This document shows, piece after piece, positions 53,632 through 62,485 of a stretch of DNA of 64,000 nucleotides. The DNA is from JBDKVA01 sp039679375 (GTDB lineage: Bacteria; Bacillota; Clostridia; Acetivibrionales; DTU013). The stretch covers positions 9,506 through 73,505 of the forward strand of contig JBDKVA010000193.1 of assembly GCA_039679375.1 (NCBI GenBank). The letters are read 5' to 3'. Numbering within the stretch: position 1 is the first letter of the stretch; every line of letters begins with the position of its first letter. Made by a program: the position numbers and the translations under genes. The notes below the pieces were generated by a model that worked only from the letters and a program-made list of their open reading frames with translations, had not been told where the DNA came from and did no database searches.

Positions 53632-55191
53632 ATGAAAAAGGTTTTAAAGCTTCTATGTCTTGCTCTTTGTATCAGTATGCTACTGACTTCATTTCTAACA
53701 GGTTGTACAAAAGATAGTGGTGATGATCCTGAACCCGGCAAAACATCTGACCCGGCAAAAACATCTGACGGGGTTGTTGACACAAAGCCTGAGTTGGAGC
53801 CATATGAAGTGAAATGGTTCTTCGGGGGAAGCGGCGGCGAACCTGACGAAAAGATGGTTGAGGATGAGATAGGCAAGTATCTGAAGGATAAAATCAATAC
53901 TACCGTTGACATCGTACAGATCCCTCTCGGAGAATATAACCAGAGGCTTATGCCAATCCTTCAATCAGGAGAAAAGGCGGATTTAATTTTCTCGTGCTCC
54001 TGGACCCAGACAGTCTATTTTGACCAGGCCAGAACCGGACTTCTTACTGAGATAACGGACGAGATGCTTGATAAGTATGCGCCCAATATAAAGAAGGTGC
54101 TGGGGGCTACTCCATTCCTTGAGGGCGCAAAGGTTGACGGAAAGCTATACAATATAGCATGCAACAAGGAAGTGGGCAGACAGGGCGGTGTACTGCTAAA
54201 CAAAGCGCTTGTCGACAAATACAAATTTGATCTGAGCACACTTAAGAAATATGCAGATCTTGAGCCTATGCTGCAAAAAATAAAGGATAATGAACCTGAT
54301 GTTTATCCGCTTGGTACCTGCGGAAATGACACCGTTGAGTATCTGACTGCATGCTATGGAGACTGGTCTTCAAGCATACTTATCAGATTCCCGATGAACG
54401 GGACGAAATGGGTTCCTGTAACGGATATACCCGAAATTGTTGACATATGGAGAACTATGAAAAGATACGGTGATTTAGGATTTACCAGGGAGGATGCCAT
54501 CTCTTATCCGGATGTAATGCCTGATTTGAAGGCAGGGAAGGTATTTGCAACACACATGCAGCTAAAGCCCGGCAAGGATAAAGAGTTCTCACCTAATACA
54601 CCCGGCATCGAATGGGTTCAGGTCGGCCTTACCGATTATGTAGTACCGACTGGTGATACAACAGGTTCAATGATGGCTATACCTGCTACATGTGAAAAGC
54701 CTGACAGGGTTTTGATGTTCTATGACTTTTTCTATCATGATAAAGAGATGCTGACTATGGTTAACTTCGGCATTAAGGATAAGCATTATGTAAAGATCGA
54801 TGAGAATACTATCGACTATGCGCCTAAGACAGAAGGCGGGAAAAAATCCGGATGGGTACATGATACAGGCTGGGTAATCGGCAACCAGTTCATAAATTAT
54901 ATTAAAAAGGGCGAGGATCCTAATAAGTATGAGAATCTTAAAAACTTTAACGCCCAGTGTAAGCCTTTCGGCGAATCAACAGGCTTTATATTTGACTCCT
55001 CAAAATGCAGTGACTTAGTGGCTAAGTTTAATGCATCAGGATCAGATTACTACAATCTGCTGAACCTGGGTCTTGCAAAGGATGTTGACAAAGCAATAGA
55101 GGATCAGTTAAAGGTATGGAACGAGGCTGGATTACAGGAGCTTTTAGCAGAGTATGAAAAGCAGTTTGCTAAATTTAAAGCAAGTAAATGA
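53632..55191 (+). CDS. Sugar-binding lipoprotein of the LplB/YtcP transporter
   Basis: 519 aa, ATG 53632 after AAGGGAGG. The signal sequence ends in a lipobox LTGC (Cys24 or nearby), so it is anchored to the outer face of the membrane. A Pro/Thr/Asp-rich linker (residues about 30-55) with a direct repeat of KTSDPA/KTSDG is followed by a family 1 binding-protein body (VKWFFGGSGGEPDEKMVEDE, YLKDKINTTVDIVQIPLGEY, VDGKLYNIACNKEVGRQGG) and a DUF3502-type C-terminus. It delivers an oligosaccharide to the two permeases. Transcription ends at the hairpin 16 nt downstream. Confidence 0.95.
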   Translation: MKKVLKLLCLALCISMLLTSFLTGCTKDSGDDPEPGKTSDPAKTSDGVVDTKPELEPYEVKWFFGGSGGEPDEKMVEDEIGKYLKDKINTTVDIVQIPLGEYNQRLMPILQSGEKADLIFSCSWTQTVYFDQARTGLLTEITDEMLDKYAPNIKKVLGATPFLEGAKVDGKLYNIACNKEVGRQGGVLLNKALVDKYKFDLSTLKKYADLEPMLQKIKDNEPDVYPLGTCGNDTVEYLTACYGDWSSSILIRFPMNGTKWVPVTDIPEIVDIWRTMKRYGDLGFTREDAISYPDVMPDLKAGKVFATHMQLKPGKDKEFSPNTPGIEWVQVGLTDYVVPTGDTTGSMMAIPATCEKPDRVLMFYDFFYHDKEMLTMVNFGIKDKHYVKIDENTIDYAPKTEGGKKSGWVHDTGWVIGNQFINYIKKGEDPNKYENLKNFNAQCKPFGESTGFIFDSSKCSDLVAKFNASGSDYYNLLNLGLAKDVDKAIEDQLKVWNEAGLQELLAEYEKQFAKFKASK

Positions 55192-55206
55192 TTCCGGTCT
55201 ATTAGC

Positions 55207-55240
55207 AAAAGCCTGGTGATGTTTATCACCAGGCTTTTTG
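55207..55240 (+). terminator. Intrinsic terminator after the sugar transporter operon
   Basis: Perfect stem AAAAGCCTGGTGAT/ATCACCAGGCTTTT with a GTTT loop and a T tail. Confidence 0.97.
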
Positions 55241-55340
55241 CGTGTGTGTGTGCCCGGTTGCAAATGGTTTCTAGTTCATTTCTGCAATTAAAGCGTCTCG
55301 GGTATACTCGCTAATAACGGGTACGGCATCGATATGGATG

Positions 55341-55411
55341 AATTGTACCTGCCCGGTACAATTGATGAACTGCTTAAGCGGTATAGTAAAGTAATTGAAC
55401 TATTACCGCTT
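55341..55411 (+). terminator. Palindrome and second terminator-like hairpin
   Basis: AATTGTACC (55341-55349) and GGTACAATT (55355-55363) form a 9-bp palindrome. Then AGCGGTATAGT pairs with ACTATTACCGCT (one bulge) before TTTT near 55411. A plus-strand frame (NNGYGIDMDELYLPGTIDEL) is open through here without a start and may be a gene relic whose terminator this was. The rest of 55241-55419 holds nothing else seen. Confidence 0.5.
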
Positions 55412-55419
55412 TTCTATTT

Positions 55420-55890
55420 TCAATTTAAATACTCAAAGCCATTGACCAGAGTTTGGTAATCTATGTCGGCAAGCATTGAATCAGGAATGCAAATATAGTA
55501 TTTGATATAATTGCCGTCCTTTTCAATAAAAGTTTCTATGGAGGTTACATTATATACATTGTTACTCCTTATTATATAGGGATGATTGCTTTTGTCATAA
55601 ACCAGTTGGGAGGCGCCTTGCAGGTAATTAGAGGTGACATAAGTATCAACCATGTAATCTGTAATTGTATAGGCTGATAAAATAAGCCTTTCTTCCTCTG
55701 TTATAAAATTCGCAGCCACACTCAGCTTTTGGCACTTTTCAATTTCAGCTTCCGGTGTGCCAACAGGGATGAACTGGTAATGTGTTCCGGTAACAGACTC
55801 ATTTGCGCCTTCGTCCGGATACGTACTTGATGCGGATTGAAATATAGATTTGCTGTAGATTTTACTGTTAATGTATAAAGGCATGCTCAT
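55420..55890 (-). CDS. Hypothetical protein, possibly 5'-truncated
   Basis: 156 aa from ATG 55890; the frame is open further upstream but lacks both a start and a ribosome binding site. The sequence (YPDEGANESVTGTHYQFIPV, SVAANFITEEERLILSAYTI, YVTSNYLQGASQLVYDKSNH, NGNYIKYYICIPDSMLADI-like end) looks like a soluble mixed alpha/beta domain, perhaps the C-terminus of a lipoprotein or anti-sigma type protein that lost its signal sequence. Its start overlaps, in antisense, the likely 5' part of the glyS T-box leader. Not recognised. Confidence 0.5.
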   Translation of the reverse strand: MSMPLYINSKIYSKSIFQSASSTYPDEGANESVTGTHYQFIPVGTPEAEIEKCQKLSVAANFITEEERLILSAYTITDYMVDTYVTSNYLQGASQLVYDKSNHPYIIRSNNVYNVTSIETFIEKDGNYIKYYICIPDSMLADIDYQTLVNGFEYLN

Positions 55891-56100
55891 GAACTGTTTA
55901 ATTTTATTAAAATCACCAGTATCATATTTTATATAACATAAATAGAGGGAGTTACTGTCCGTACCTCTTTTGAGTCTTTTAAGGAAGCAGCATAAAGATT
56001 TTTTCGTGCTGACAGAGTGCAGATTTACCTGAATTTAGGTGGTACCACGGACTGAAAATATGAGTTCGCCCTAGGCATAAAGCTTAGTGCGGACTTTTTT
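55886..56100 (+). promoter_or_regulatory. T-box riboswitch upstream of glyS
   Basis: The T-box core AGGTGGTACCACGG (56037-56050) is followed by a terminator, GTTCGCCCTAGGC (56064-56076) with GCTTAGTGCGGAC (56082-56094) and six T residues. Uncharged tRNA should stabilise the alternative antiterminator and allow glyS expression. A possible promoter (TTGCTG 55850-55855, 18 bp, TATAAA 55874-55879) gives a leader of about 215 nt, normal for T-boxes, but stem I and the Gly specifier codon were not identified with confidence, so the 5' limit is uncertain. The tRNA-contact bases are UGGU. Confidence 0.88.
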
Positions 56101-56134
56101 ATTATTAAAATATATAGCTGGGAGGTATATGCAG

Positions 56135-57502
56135 ATGACAAAAGTGAATATGGAAGAAATGATGGCATATTGTAATCGGTACGGATTTATATTTCAAGGA
56201 AGCGGTATATACGGCGGATTAGCGAATACCTGGGATTACGGACCACTTGGCTCGAGGCTGAAAAATAATATTAAGGATGCGTGGAGATATTATTTTATTC
56301 AGAGGAGGGATAACAGCTACGAGCTGGATTCGGACATTCTGATGAATCCTACTACTTGGAAGGCTAGTGGACATTTAGATAGTTTTTCTGATCCACTGTT
56401 GGACTGTAAGGAATGCAAAACAAGGCATCGGGCAGATAACCTGATAAGTGAGTTTGATGCTACAGTGAATGTTGATGTGATGACACAGGAAGTGATGGTT
56501 AACTTTATAAAAGAGAAAAAAGTACCATGCCCTAAGTGTGGCAAATCGAATTTCACAGATATCAGACAATTTAATCTTATGTTTGCAACACAGCGCGGTG
56601 TGACGCAGGATACGACAAATACCATATATCTACGACCCGAAAATGCACAGGGCGAGTATGTAAATTTTTTAAACGTATTGCGTACGATGAGAACGAAATT
56701 GCCATTTAGCATTGGCCAAATTGGAAAGGCCTTCCGTAATGAAATAACACCAGGCAATTTTACATTCCGAACAATTGAATTTGAACAGATGGAATACCAG
56801 ACATTCTGCAAACAGGGAGATGATGAAAGTCTATATGAATATTTCAAGGACTATGGAATAAAATTTTTTGAATTTATTGGGCTGTCAAAGGAGCATTTGA
56901 GGTTTCATGATCATGATAAACTGGCACATTACGCAAAGGCTGCGTGTGATATTGAGTATCTGTTTCCGTTTGGATGGGGAGAAATAAACGGAACACATAA
57001 TAGGACGGACTTTGATTTACGCAGGCATCAGGAATTTTCAAAGAAGAGTATGGAGTACTTCGATGCGCAGACAAATGAAAAGTATATTCCTTATGTGATT
57101 GAGTCAACTTATGGACTTGACCGACTTGTACTGGCTGTTTTGTTTGAGGCGTTGACGGAAGAAGAGTTGGAAAGTGGAGATACAAGAGAGGTTTTGAAGA
57201 TTAATCCTTCTCTTGCACCTATCAAGGTAAATGTGCTGCCTCTTATCAAAAAACGTCATGCTGAAAAAGCGCAGGAAATTTACAATGAGTTGAAGAAGTA
57301 TTTTATGGTTTCTTACGATGAAACCGGCAATATAGGAAAACGTTACCGCAGGGGCGATGCTATTGGAACACCTTATGCAGTCACGATAGATGATGCGACG
57401 CTTGAGAACAGCACAGTTACGGTACGGGAACAAGACACTATGCAGCAGGTGACCATCGCAGTTGAGGATTTGAGGAGCTATATGTCGGACAGAATAATAT
57501 AA
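56135..57502 (+). CDS. glyS: Glycyl-tRNA synthetase, alpha2 (single-chain) type
   Basis: 455 aa from ATG 56135 (GGGAGG 9 nt upstream; ATG 56129 is too close). Class II synthetase motifs: NRYGFIFQGSGIYGGLANTW near the start, GKAFRNEITPGNFTFRTIEF (motif 2), THNRTDFDLRRH, and ESTYGLDRLVLAVLFE (motif 3). A zinc-finger-like insertion, DCKECKTRH with PCPKCGKSNF, gives CxxC...CxxC. The C-terminal anticodon-binding domain has VNVLPLIKKRHAEKAQEIYN and GKRYRRGDAIGTPYAVTIDD. This is the homodimeric form found in eukaryotes, archaea and many Firmicutes, not the GlyQS heterotetramer. It charges tRNA-Gly and is controlled by the T-box leader. Confidence 0.96.
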   Translation: MTKVNMEEMMAYCNRYGFIFQGSGIYGGLANTWDYGPLGSRLKNNIKDAWRYYFIQRRDNSYELDSDILMNPTTWKASGHLDSFSDPLLDCKECKTRHRADNLISEFDATVNVDVMTQEVMVNFIKEKKVPCPKCGKSNFTDIRQFNLMFATQRGVTQDTTNTIYLRPENAQGEYVNFLNVLRTMRTKLPFSIGQIGKAFRNEITPGNFTFRTIEFEQMEYQTFCKQGDDESLYEYFKDYGIKFFEFIGLSKEHLRFHDHDKLAHYAKAACDIEYLFPFGWGEINGTHNRTDFDLRRHQEFSKKSMEYFDAQTNEKYIPYVIESTYGLDRLVLAVLFEALTEEELESGDTREVLKINPSLAPIKVNVLPLIKKRHAEKAQEIYNELKKYFMVSYDETGNIGKRYRRGDAIGTPYAVTIDDATLENSTVTVREQDTMQQVTIAVEDLRSYMSDRII

Positions 57503-57694
57503 TAATGATATATTAAAAGACTTCTGTTCGCACTTCCCATTAACAATATAGTGACACATACTGCAAATTTGGTTTAATATTAGGTTAAGTTTTGGCATCT
57601 TATATAACAGTAAATTGTCCGACAAATCTGAGCATTTGGTGACAGGACTTAAATTGGAAAATACGTTATCATAAAGACACAGGGAGATGATTGG

Positions 57695-58537
57695 ATGGAG
57701 TGGGTTCAGAGCCTTAACAAAGCAGTTGACTATATTGAAGATAACCTGCTTAACAATGAGTTAAATTGCGGTGAAATAGCAGAACATATCTATATTTCAA
57801 GCTTTCATTTTCAAAGGGTATTCAGTTTGCTAACCGGTATGACCATAGGAGAGTATATCAGAAATAGACGTCTTTCTCTTGCCGGTCATGAATTGGCAAT
57901 GTCAAATACCAAAGTGATAGATATAGCCTTGAAGTATGGATATGATACGCCGGAGAGCTTCACAAAGGCATTTGCACGGTTTCATGGCATAACTCCCAAT
58001 CAGGCAAAGCTGGAAGGCTCCAATCTTAAATCATTTAATCGCCTTGTTATCAAAATCAGATTGGAAGGTGGTAATATTATGGATTACAGGATCATCAAAA
58101 AAGATGCGCTTAAGGTGCTGGCGAAAATTAGAACTTTTACACCGGAAAATAGTAAAAATGAAATTCCGAAGTTCTGGACTGAATACTTTTCCGATGGCTC
58201 CAGCAATCAGGTATGCGGTATGTTGGGAATCTGTGAACAGGTAAAAACAGGCTCAGAGGAATTCCGTTACGGTATTGGCTGCGAATGTGAACCTGGCTCA
58301 ATAATTCCGGATGGATTTGAAATGTTGACTATTCCTGCTTATACATGGGCAATTTTCAAATGCGTCGGACCTATGCCGGATGCTATTCAGAATATGTGGA
58401 CAAGAATATACAGCGAATGGCTGCCGCAGGCGGAATATGAACTTATTTCAGGTTATGATATTGAATTATATACGGATGGCGACACTCAGAGCAAGGATTA
58501 TGTCAGTGAGATATGGATACCGGTAAAAAAGAAATAA
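57695..58537 (+). CDS. AraC-family regulator with GyrI-like effector domain
   Basis: 280 aa, ATG 57695 after AGGGAGATG. Residues 1-105 hold the AraC double helix-turn-helix (GEIAEHIYISSFHFQRVFSL, VIDIALKYGYDTPESFTKAF, FHGITPNQAKL). Residues 125-280 are a GyrI-like/SOUL-type ligand-binding domain (FRYGIGCECEPGSIIPDGFE, YTWAIFKCVGPMPDAIQNMW, LYTDGDTQSKDYVSEIWIPV). The same pairing occurs in Rob and BltR-like multidrug regulators, which respond to hydrophobic or cationic compounds. No adjacent target gene is evident. Confidence 0.93.
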   Translation: MEWVQSLNKAVDYIEDNLLNNELNCGEIAEHIYISSFHFQRVFSLLTGMTIGEYIRNRRLSLAGHELAMSNTKVIDIALKYGYDTPESFTKAFARFHGITPNQAKLEGSNLKSFNRLVIKIRLEGGNIMDYRIIKKDALKVLAKIRTFTPENSKNEIPKFWTEYFSDGSSNQVCGMLGICEQVKTGSEEFRYGIGCECEPGSIIPDGFEMLTIPAYTWAIFKCVGPMPDAIQNMWTRIYSEWLPQAEYELISGYDIELYTDGDTQSKDYVSEIWIPVKKK

Positions 58538-58552
58538 GAGAAATGATAGGAA

Positions 58553-58618
58553 CTACGGATCAAGTACCAGGGTTACAGTGCCAAAGCTGTAACCCTGGTA
58601 TTTTAACTGTGAAATAAC
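58553..58618 (-). pseudogene. 3'-end relic of a polysaccharide deacetylase gene
   Basis: Read on the minus strand this gives SVISQLKYQGYSFGTVTLVL, then DP and a stop. That matches the C-terminus of the LysM-deacetylase at 62486-63595 (SIISQLRRQGYSFGTVTQVL, then DP). The DNA match to about 62486-62551 is nearly base for base. Only the last 21 codons remain. The sequence forms a long hairpin that now seems to end the plus-strand AraC-type gene. Confidence 0.85.
58565..58604 (+). terminator. Intrinsic terminator after the AraC/GyrI-like gene
   Basis: Perfect 14-bp stem TACCAGGGTTACAG (58565-58578) with CTGTAACCCTGGTA (58587-58600), loop TGCCAAAG, then TTTT. It overlaps the deacetylase relic. 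Confidence 0.85.
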
Positions 58619-58712
58619 CGACCAACTCGTCCGGCAGGTATAAGATTGTGCCAAGCCTGATGGGTAGCCCAGGCGGTGAAAGCCGGTTATACGCAGTGAG
58701 CTCAATTATGGG

Positions 58713-59519
58713 TTGAGTTCGTTCAAATATGAAGTTATTGAGTTATCCTCCGATTTCTGTATAATGAAACCATACGGCCGTGATAAATACTTACATTTAT
58801 GGAAACGGGGTATCTATTATGATAATCTGGCGGGTAAACTGGCTGCAATTTATGGTGATACCAACAAGAAGGAAGACTTCCAGCAGGCAGAGCTTGCATA
58901 TAATCGGTTATTTGCAGAAGGGAAATACACTGCTTATGATTTATTTACGTATGGCTACATCAATTGGTTTTACGCATGGAATTGTTTTCATACAGCTGAG
59001 GAGCATTATAATAAGGCGATGGAAATGGCAGGCGACGAGAATAATAAAATTTATAGGGATTCACTTTCCAGAATGATAGACTTGAAGGAAGATATGAGAC
59101 AGAGCCAGCAGATGATCGATAAACTCAAAGCGATGTACGGAGAGAAACCAGGCAGCAGTTTTCTTCGTAACATGTTAATCAGAGCTTATATAGCAGCCAG
59201 GCAGACAAATGAAGCTGAGAAAATGGTTGATGAGGCCATTTCCTCCGGTCATGAAGAATGGTTCCTATATCAAACCAAAGGGGACTTACTTCAATCAAGA
59301 AACTCACTTCAGGAAGCTTTATCCTGCTTTGAAAAGGCTTGGGCAATTGACAGTGAAACCTATTGTGACACATTGTACTCCTTCTTATGTATTTATAAGC
59401 AGATGGGTGATAAGGAAAAAGCAATCGAGATATGCAATAAATGGATTAAATGGTATGAAGATCGTGGCGCCATCATCGAAAAGAAGCACGTAGAACGTGA
59501 ACTTGAGAGCCTGCTATAA
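58713..59519 (+). CDS. TPR-repeat hypothetical protein
   Basis: About 268 aa. The start is uncertain: TTG 58713 has no ribosome binding site, and the frame is stopped at 58677. TPR-like helix pairs run through it: AELAYNRLFAEGKYTAYDLF, AEEHYNKAMEMAGDENNKIY, LIRAYIAARQTNEAEKMVDE, GDLLQSRNSLQEALSCFEKA, LYSFLCIYKQMGDKEKAIEI. The pattern is a soluble protein-binding scaffold. The first 55 residues (EVIELSSDFCIMKPYGRDKY) are not TPR and may be a separate small domain, possibly truncated at its 5' end. Before it, 58619-58712 contains a CTCAA/TTGAG hairpin and no gene. Confidence 0.7.
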   Translation: MSSFKYEVIELSSDFCIMKPYGRDKYLHLWKRGIYYDNLAGKLAAIYGDTNKKEDFQQAELAYNRLFAEGKYTAYDLFTYGYINWFYAWNCFHTAEEHYNKAMEMAGDENNKIYRDSLSRMIDLKEDMRQSQQMIDKLKAMYGEKPGSSFLRNMLIRAYIAARQTNEAEKMVDEAISSGHEEWFLYQTKGDLLQSRNSLQEALSCFEKAWAIDSETYCDTLYSFLCIYKQMGDKEKAIEICNKWIKWYEDRGAIIEKKHVERELESLL

Positions 59520-59690
59520 TTTATATTAATACACACTTCGCTGCAGTATCAGGGTACTATAAAAATATTTACCTAAAATAGTAATCAGAAGTCACAAATC
59601 AATTCGTTTTTTTGTCATATTTTATAGAAGGACATGCATGCCCTCTGTACCAGGGAAACAGGTTAGGTTGAAAAATCTGGAGGTGTGGAT

Positions 59691-60230
59691 TTGAATATAA
59701 TTCCCGAAGAATTTCAGGATATCGTGGAAAAACAGCAAAAAAAAATATTCAGGTATTGCTTCAGGATGACAGGTGATTTCCATGCGGCACAGGATATCAT
59801 GCAGGATGCATTTGTCAGCTGCTACGGGAAATATGCCGGTAGTGGAGCAATCGGAAATATAACCGGATATATTTACAAAACAGCCTACCATATGTGTATA
59901 GACTATCTGAACGGCAGGAAAAAGGCCAGGCTTGTTGAGCTTGACCCTGAGATGGAAAGCCCTGGCATGGGTACGGAAGAATCGATGCTGAGCCGGTATT
60001 ACAACCCCAAAATCGAAGAGTGTCTTAATGCACTTACGGGCCTTCAAAGAAGCGTTTTGATTTTGCACTGCGTAGACGGTATTGATTACAGGGAAATGTC
60101 AGGGATTTTAGGTAAAAAGGAAGCGGCTCTCCGCAAACAGTATCAGAGGGCAAAAGATAAAATTGAGAGTATGCTGAAAAGAAATGGAGGTGCGGAATAT
60201 GAAGGATATGGAGTCTTTCGAAGAGTTTAG
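59691..60230 (+). CDS. ECF-type RNA polymerase sigma factor
   Basis: 179 aa from TTG 59691, seven bases after GGAGG; GTG 59685 is too close to the site. Region 2 reads FRYCFRMTGDFHAAQDIMQD followed by AFVSCYGKY, and region 4 reads LTGLQRSVLILHCVDGIDYR, MSGILGKKEAALRKQYQRAK. This is the sigma-70 family, ECF group. The 3' end overlaps the next gene by 32 nt, and that gene codes for a membrane protein, which fits a sigma/anti-sigma pair. Confidence 0.93.
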   Translation: MNIIPEEFQDIVEKQQKKIFRYCFRMTGDFHAAQDIMQDAFVSCYGKYAGSGAIGNITGYIYKTAYHMCIDYLNGRKKARLVELDPEMESPGMGTEESMLSRYYNPKIEECLNALTGLQRSVLILHCVDGIDYREMSGILGKKEAALRKQYQRAKDKIESMLKRNGGAEYEGYGVFRRV

Positions 60231-61998
60231 AGAGGAACTGATTAGCAGCTCTTTCAGGGAGCCGGATTATGACAGCACAAAGAATATCATTTTTTATAGA
60301 ATAGCAAAGCTGCCTGAGGGAAGGGTGAAAAGGAAGGTTAGGCGCACAACTTTGCTTGCCGCTATAATTATCATTGCGTTAGCATCCTTTCCGATTTATG
60401 CGGCTACAAGCTATTTACTCAATCATTCTGCAGAGCTGAAAAATGAAAAAGGGGAAACCGTCGTTAAAATAAAAAATGATCCCAAGGAACATGCTTTATC
60501 TGAAGCGGCATATCAGGATAAGCGCCGTGAAAGGGAGTCGGTAAGGAAGGAGCATGAAGCCCTTATAGAGCAGCTGAAGCTGGAAATACCTGAAGGTATG
60601 GTCGGCGGTGTAATAATACCACTGCCTGAAAAGGGTGAAAAGGAATTCTACAGTGAATGGTTTGTTGAAGACAGATTTAAGCAGATCAAATCTCCAGGGG
60701 AGTTTCAGGCGCTTATTGCAAAGCAAAATGAGATGCCTTTCGTGCTTCCTGAGAAAATGCCGGGAGATTTTAAGTTCATGGATGCACATGTTGCATTCGC
60801 AATAGATGATTTTCCACAGCAATTGCTTTTTAACGAAGCCAGAAGATGGAATAAGGAATATATGCTTTGGACAGGGAAGATACATGATGAGATAGAGAAT
60901 GTAAGATGTTTTTTTTCCCGCTATTATAACGGCAAATATGAGACTGTAAGCATTTCTACAACGGTTGACGATGTCGGAACCTATAACACCGAAGACAAGA
61001 TTGAGACTGTGGAAATAGAACAAAGCGGAAGAAAACTGATTAAGTCCGTTAATACTGATCAATCCAGTTATTTATTCACTATCAGTGTTAACGGTGTTGA
61101 CTTCATTTACCAAATCGTGGCATCAGGCAGTATTTCCGATGATGCTATTCTTGGGATGGTTGGCAGTATAATCAGTCAGGTAGAAGCAAATGAAGCAGAT
61201 TATATGGTGGAAGGTGGCGGCGATAGCCCTATTGACGGAATAAGAAAATATGTCGGAGACGTAAAATTCGACTTCGTAACCGATATACAGACGGAGTATA
61301 TCGTAAATGCAGAATACCTGAGCGACGGTTGTTTAAAAGAGATACAAACGATTAATAACACCTGCGAAGAGCTTCTTATAAGAAAATATCAAGCTTTATT
61401 GGGCAACAACCTCAGAATAGGGTACAATTTCGTCGCTCCTCTGACGAAAACCGGCGGTAAAGGGGCATATTACATTGTTAAGCTGGCAAACTCGGATTTA
61501 TTTGAAAAGCAGGCCGACTTCACCGGAAGGCTTGCTGAAGCAGGCTTCCCTATGATTATTCCCGAATACGCACTAAAGGACTATGGCTTTTCCGGAGCAT
61601 CTATTATGTCTAAATACAACGGCGGCGGAAGCTTTACCGATATGTGCGAAACGGCGGATTCCAAAGGCATTGCGTCATGGGATGCATATAAGGATAACAA
61701 CAGCATAATGAGGGCCAGGGCAAAATTTTCAAATGCGACAAATAACAGTGCTGTATTCCTTGGTATGTCCAGTGAGCCTGAGTATTATGACTGGATGAAA
61801 AAAGAAGCTTTATCTTATAACGGCAAGGAGATTCAAGTGCTGCAGAAAGATAGCAGTATAATGTATCTGTCTGATATCTCCATCGGCGATATGAAGTACT
61901 ACTGCCAGATCATATTCGATGGCGGAGTCGGCTCGGCTGACATGGCAAAAATCCTTGATGCTGTGCTGAAGCAGGCCCAAAGCCTTGCTGCAGAGTAG
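60199..61998 (+). CDS. Membrane anti-sigma factor-like protein
   Basis: About 599 aa from ATG 60199 (GGAGGTG 8 nt upstream), start overlapping the sigma gene. The first 45 residues are cytoplasmic and helical (MESFEEFREELISSSFREPD), the place where anti-sigma factors hold their sigma. One membrane segment follows (TTLLAAIIIIALASFPIYAA, residues about 50-70). The long extracytoplasmic part has two similar beta modules (residues about 150-320 and 330-590) resembling DUF4367-type domains: FVLPEKMPGDFKFMDAHVAF and EYALKDYGFSGASIMSKYNG. It probably senses a surface signal and releases the sigma factor. The family is an inference from position and topology. Confidence 0.8.
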   Translation: MKDMESFEEFREELISSSFREPDYDSTKNIIFYRIAKLPEGRVKRKVRRTTLLAAIIIIALASFPIYAATSYLLNHSAELKNEKGETVVKIKNDPKEHALSEAAYQDKRRERESVRKEHEALIEQLKLEIPEGMVGGVIIPLPEKGEKEFYSEWFVEDRFKQIKSPGEFQALIAKQNEMPFVLPEKMPGDFKFMDAHVAFAIDDFPQQLLFNEARRWNKEYMLWTGKIHDEIENVRCFFSRYYNGKYETVSISTTVDDVGTYNTEDKIETVEIEQSGRKLIKSVNTDQSSYLFTISVNGVDFIYQIVASGSISDDAILGMVGSIISQVEANEADYMVEGGGDSPIDGIRKYVGDVKFDFVTDIQTEYIVNAEYLSDGCLKEIQTINNTCEELLIRKYQALLGNNLRIGYNFVAPLTKTGGKGAYYIVKLANSDLFEKQADFTGRLAEAGFPMIIPEYALKDYGFSGASIMSKYNGGGSFTDMCETADSKGIASWDAYKDNNSIMRARAKFSNATNNSAVFLGMSSEPEYYDWMKKEALSYNGKEIQVLQKDSSIMYLSDISIGDMKYYCQIIFDGGVGSADMAKILDAVLKQAQSLAAE

Positions 61999-62176
61999 AC
62001 GGCACGTATTGCTGGCTGGTTATGCAAATCGTAATGGGGTAAAGTGATCTTCATCCACTAATTGACCATATAGTAGATATTTGATATTATTTTAACAGGA
62101 TAGTCATATTTGCGAACCGGATTTAATTTGCAAAACTTACAGTATAAACTGCCAATATAAAAAGAGGAGTATAGTG

Positions 62177-62467
62177 ATGGAAGATTTGGTGAGAATAAAG
62201 ATGCCTGACAATATCATTATAAGTTGGCCAGGCTTAATGCCATCAAGAAAGGCTATAATAAAGGGTAGTACCGGGGACGTGCTATGGGAAGGCAACCATG
62301 GAGAAAATGCCAGCTTTAGCATAAATAATCCAACAAACATTATAATTGAATTAGGTGATTGGACAAATCCTGTTTCGGAAAGAGTTGAACCGAAAAGAAA
62401 TTATTCCATCATTCAAGATATGGGAGCACATTGTTTGGCTACTTTTAAATTGACCGAAATTAAATGA
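62177..62467 (+). CDS. Small hypothetical beta-rich protein
   Basis: 96 aa, ATG 62177 after AAAGAGGAG. Reads MEDLVRIKMPDNIIISWPGL, then NASFSINNPTNIIIELGDWT, VEPKRNYSIIQDMGAH. Probably a single beta-sandwich domain. No signal peptide. Lies between the anti-sigma gene and the convergent deacetylase. Not recognised. Confidence 0.6.
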   Translation: MEDLVRIKMPDNIIISWPGLMPSRKAIIKGSTGDVLWEGNHGENASFSINNPTNIIIELGDWTNPVSERVEPKRNYSIIQDMGAHCLATFKLTEIK

Positions 62468-62485
62468 ATGATATTATTTGAATAT

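Noticed and set aside
58640..58712. Possible group II intron domain V (GGTGAAAGCC stretch)
   Set aside because: The paired arms, catalytic triad and adjacent domain VI could not be found.
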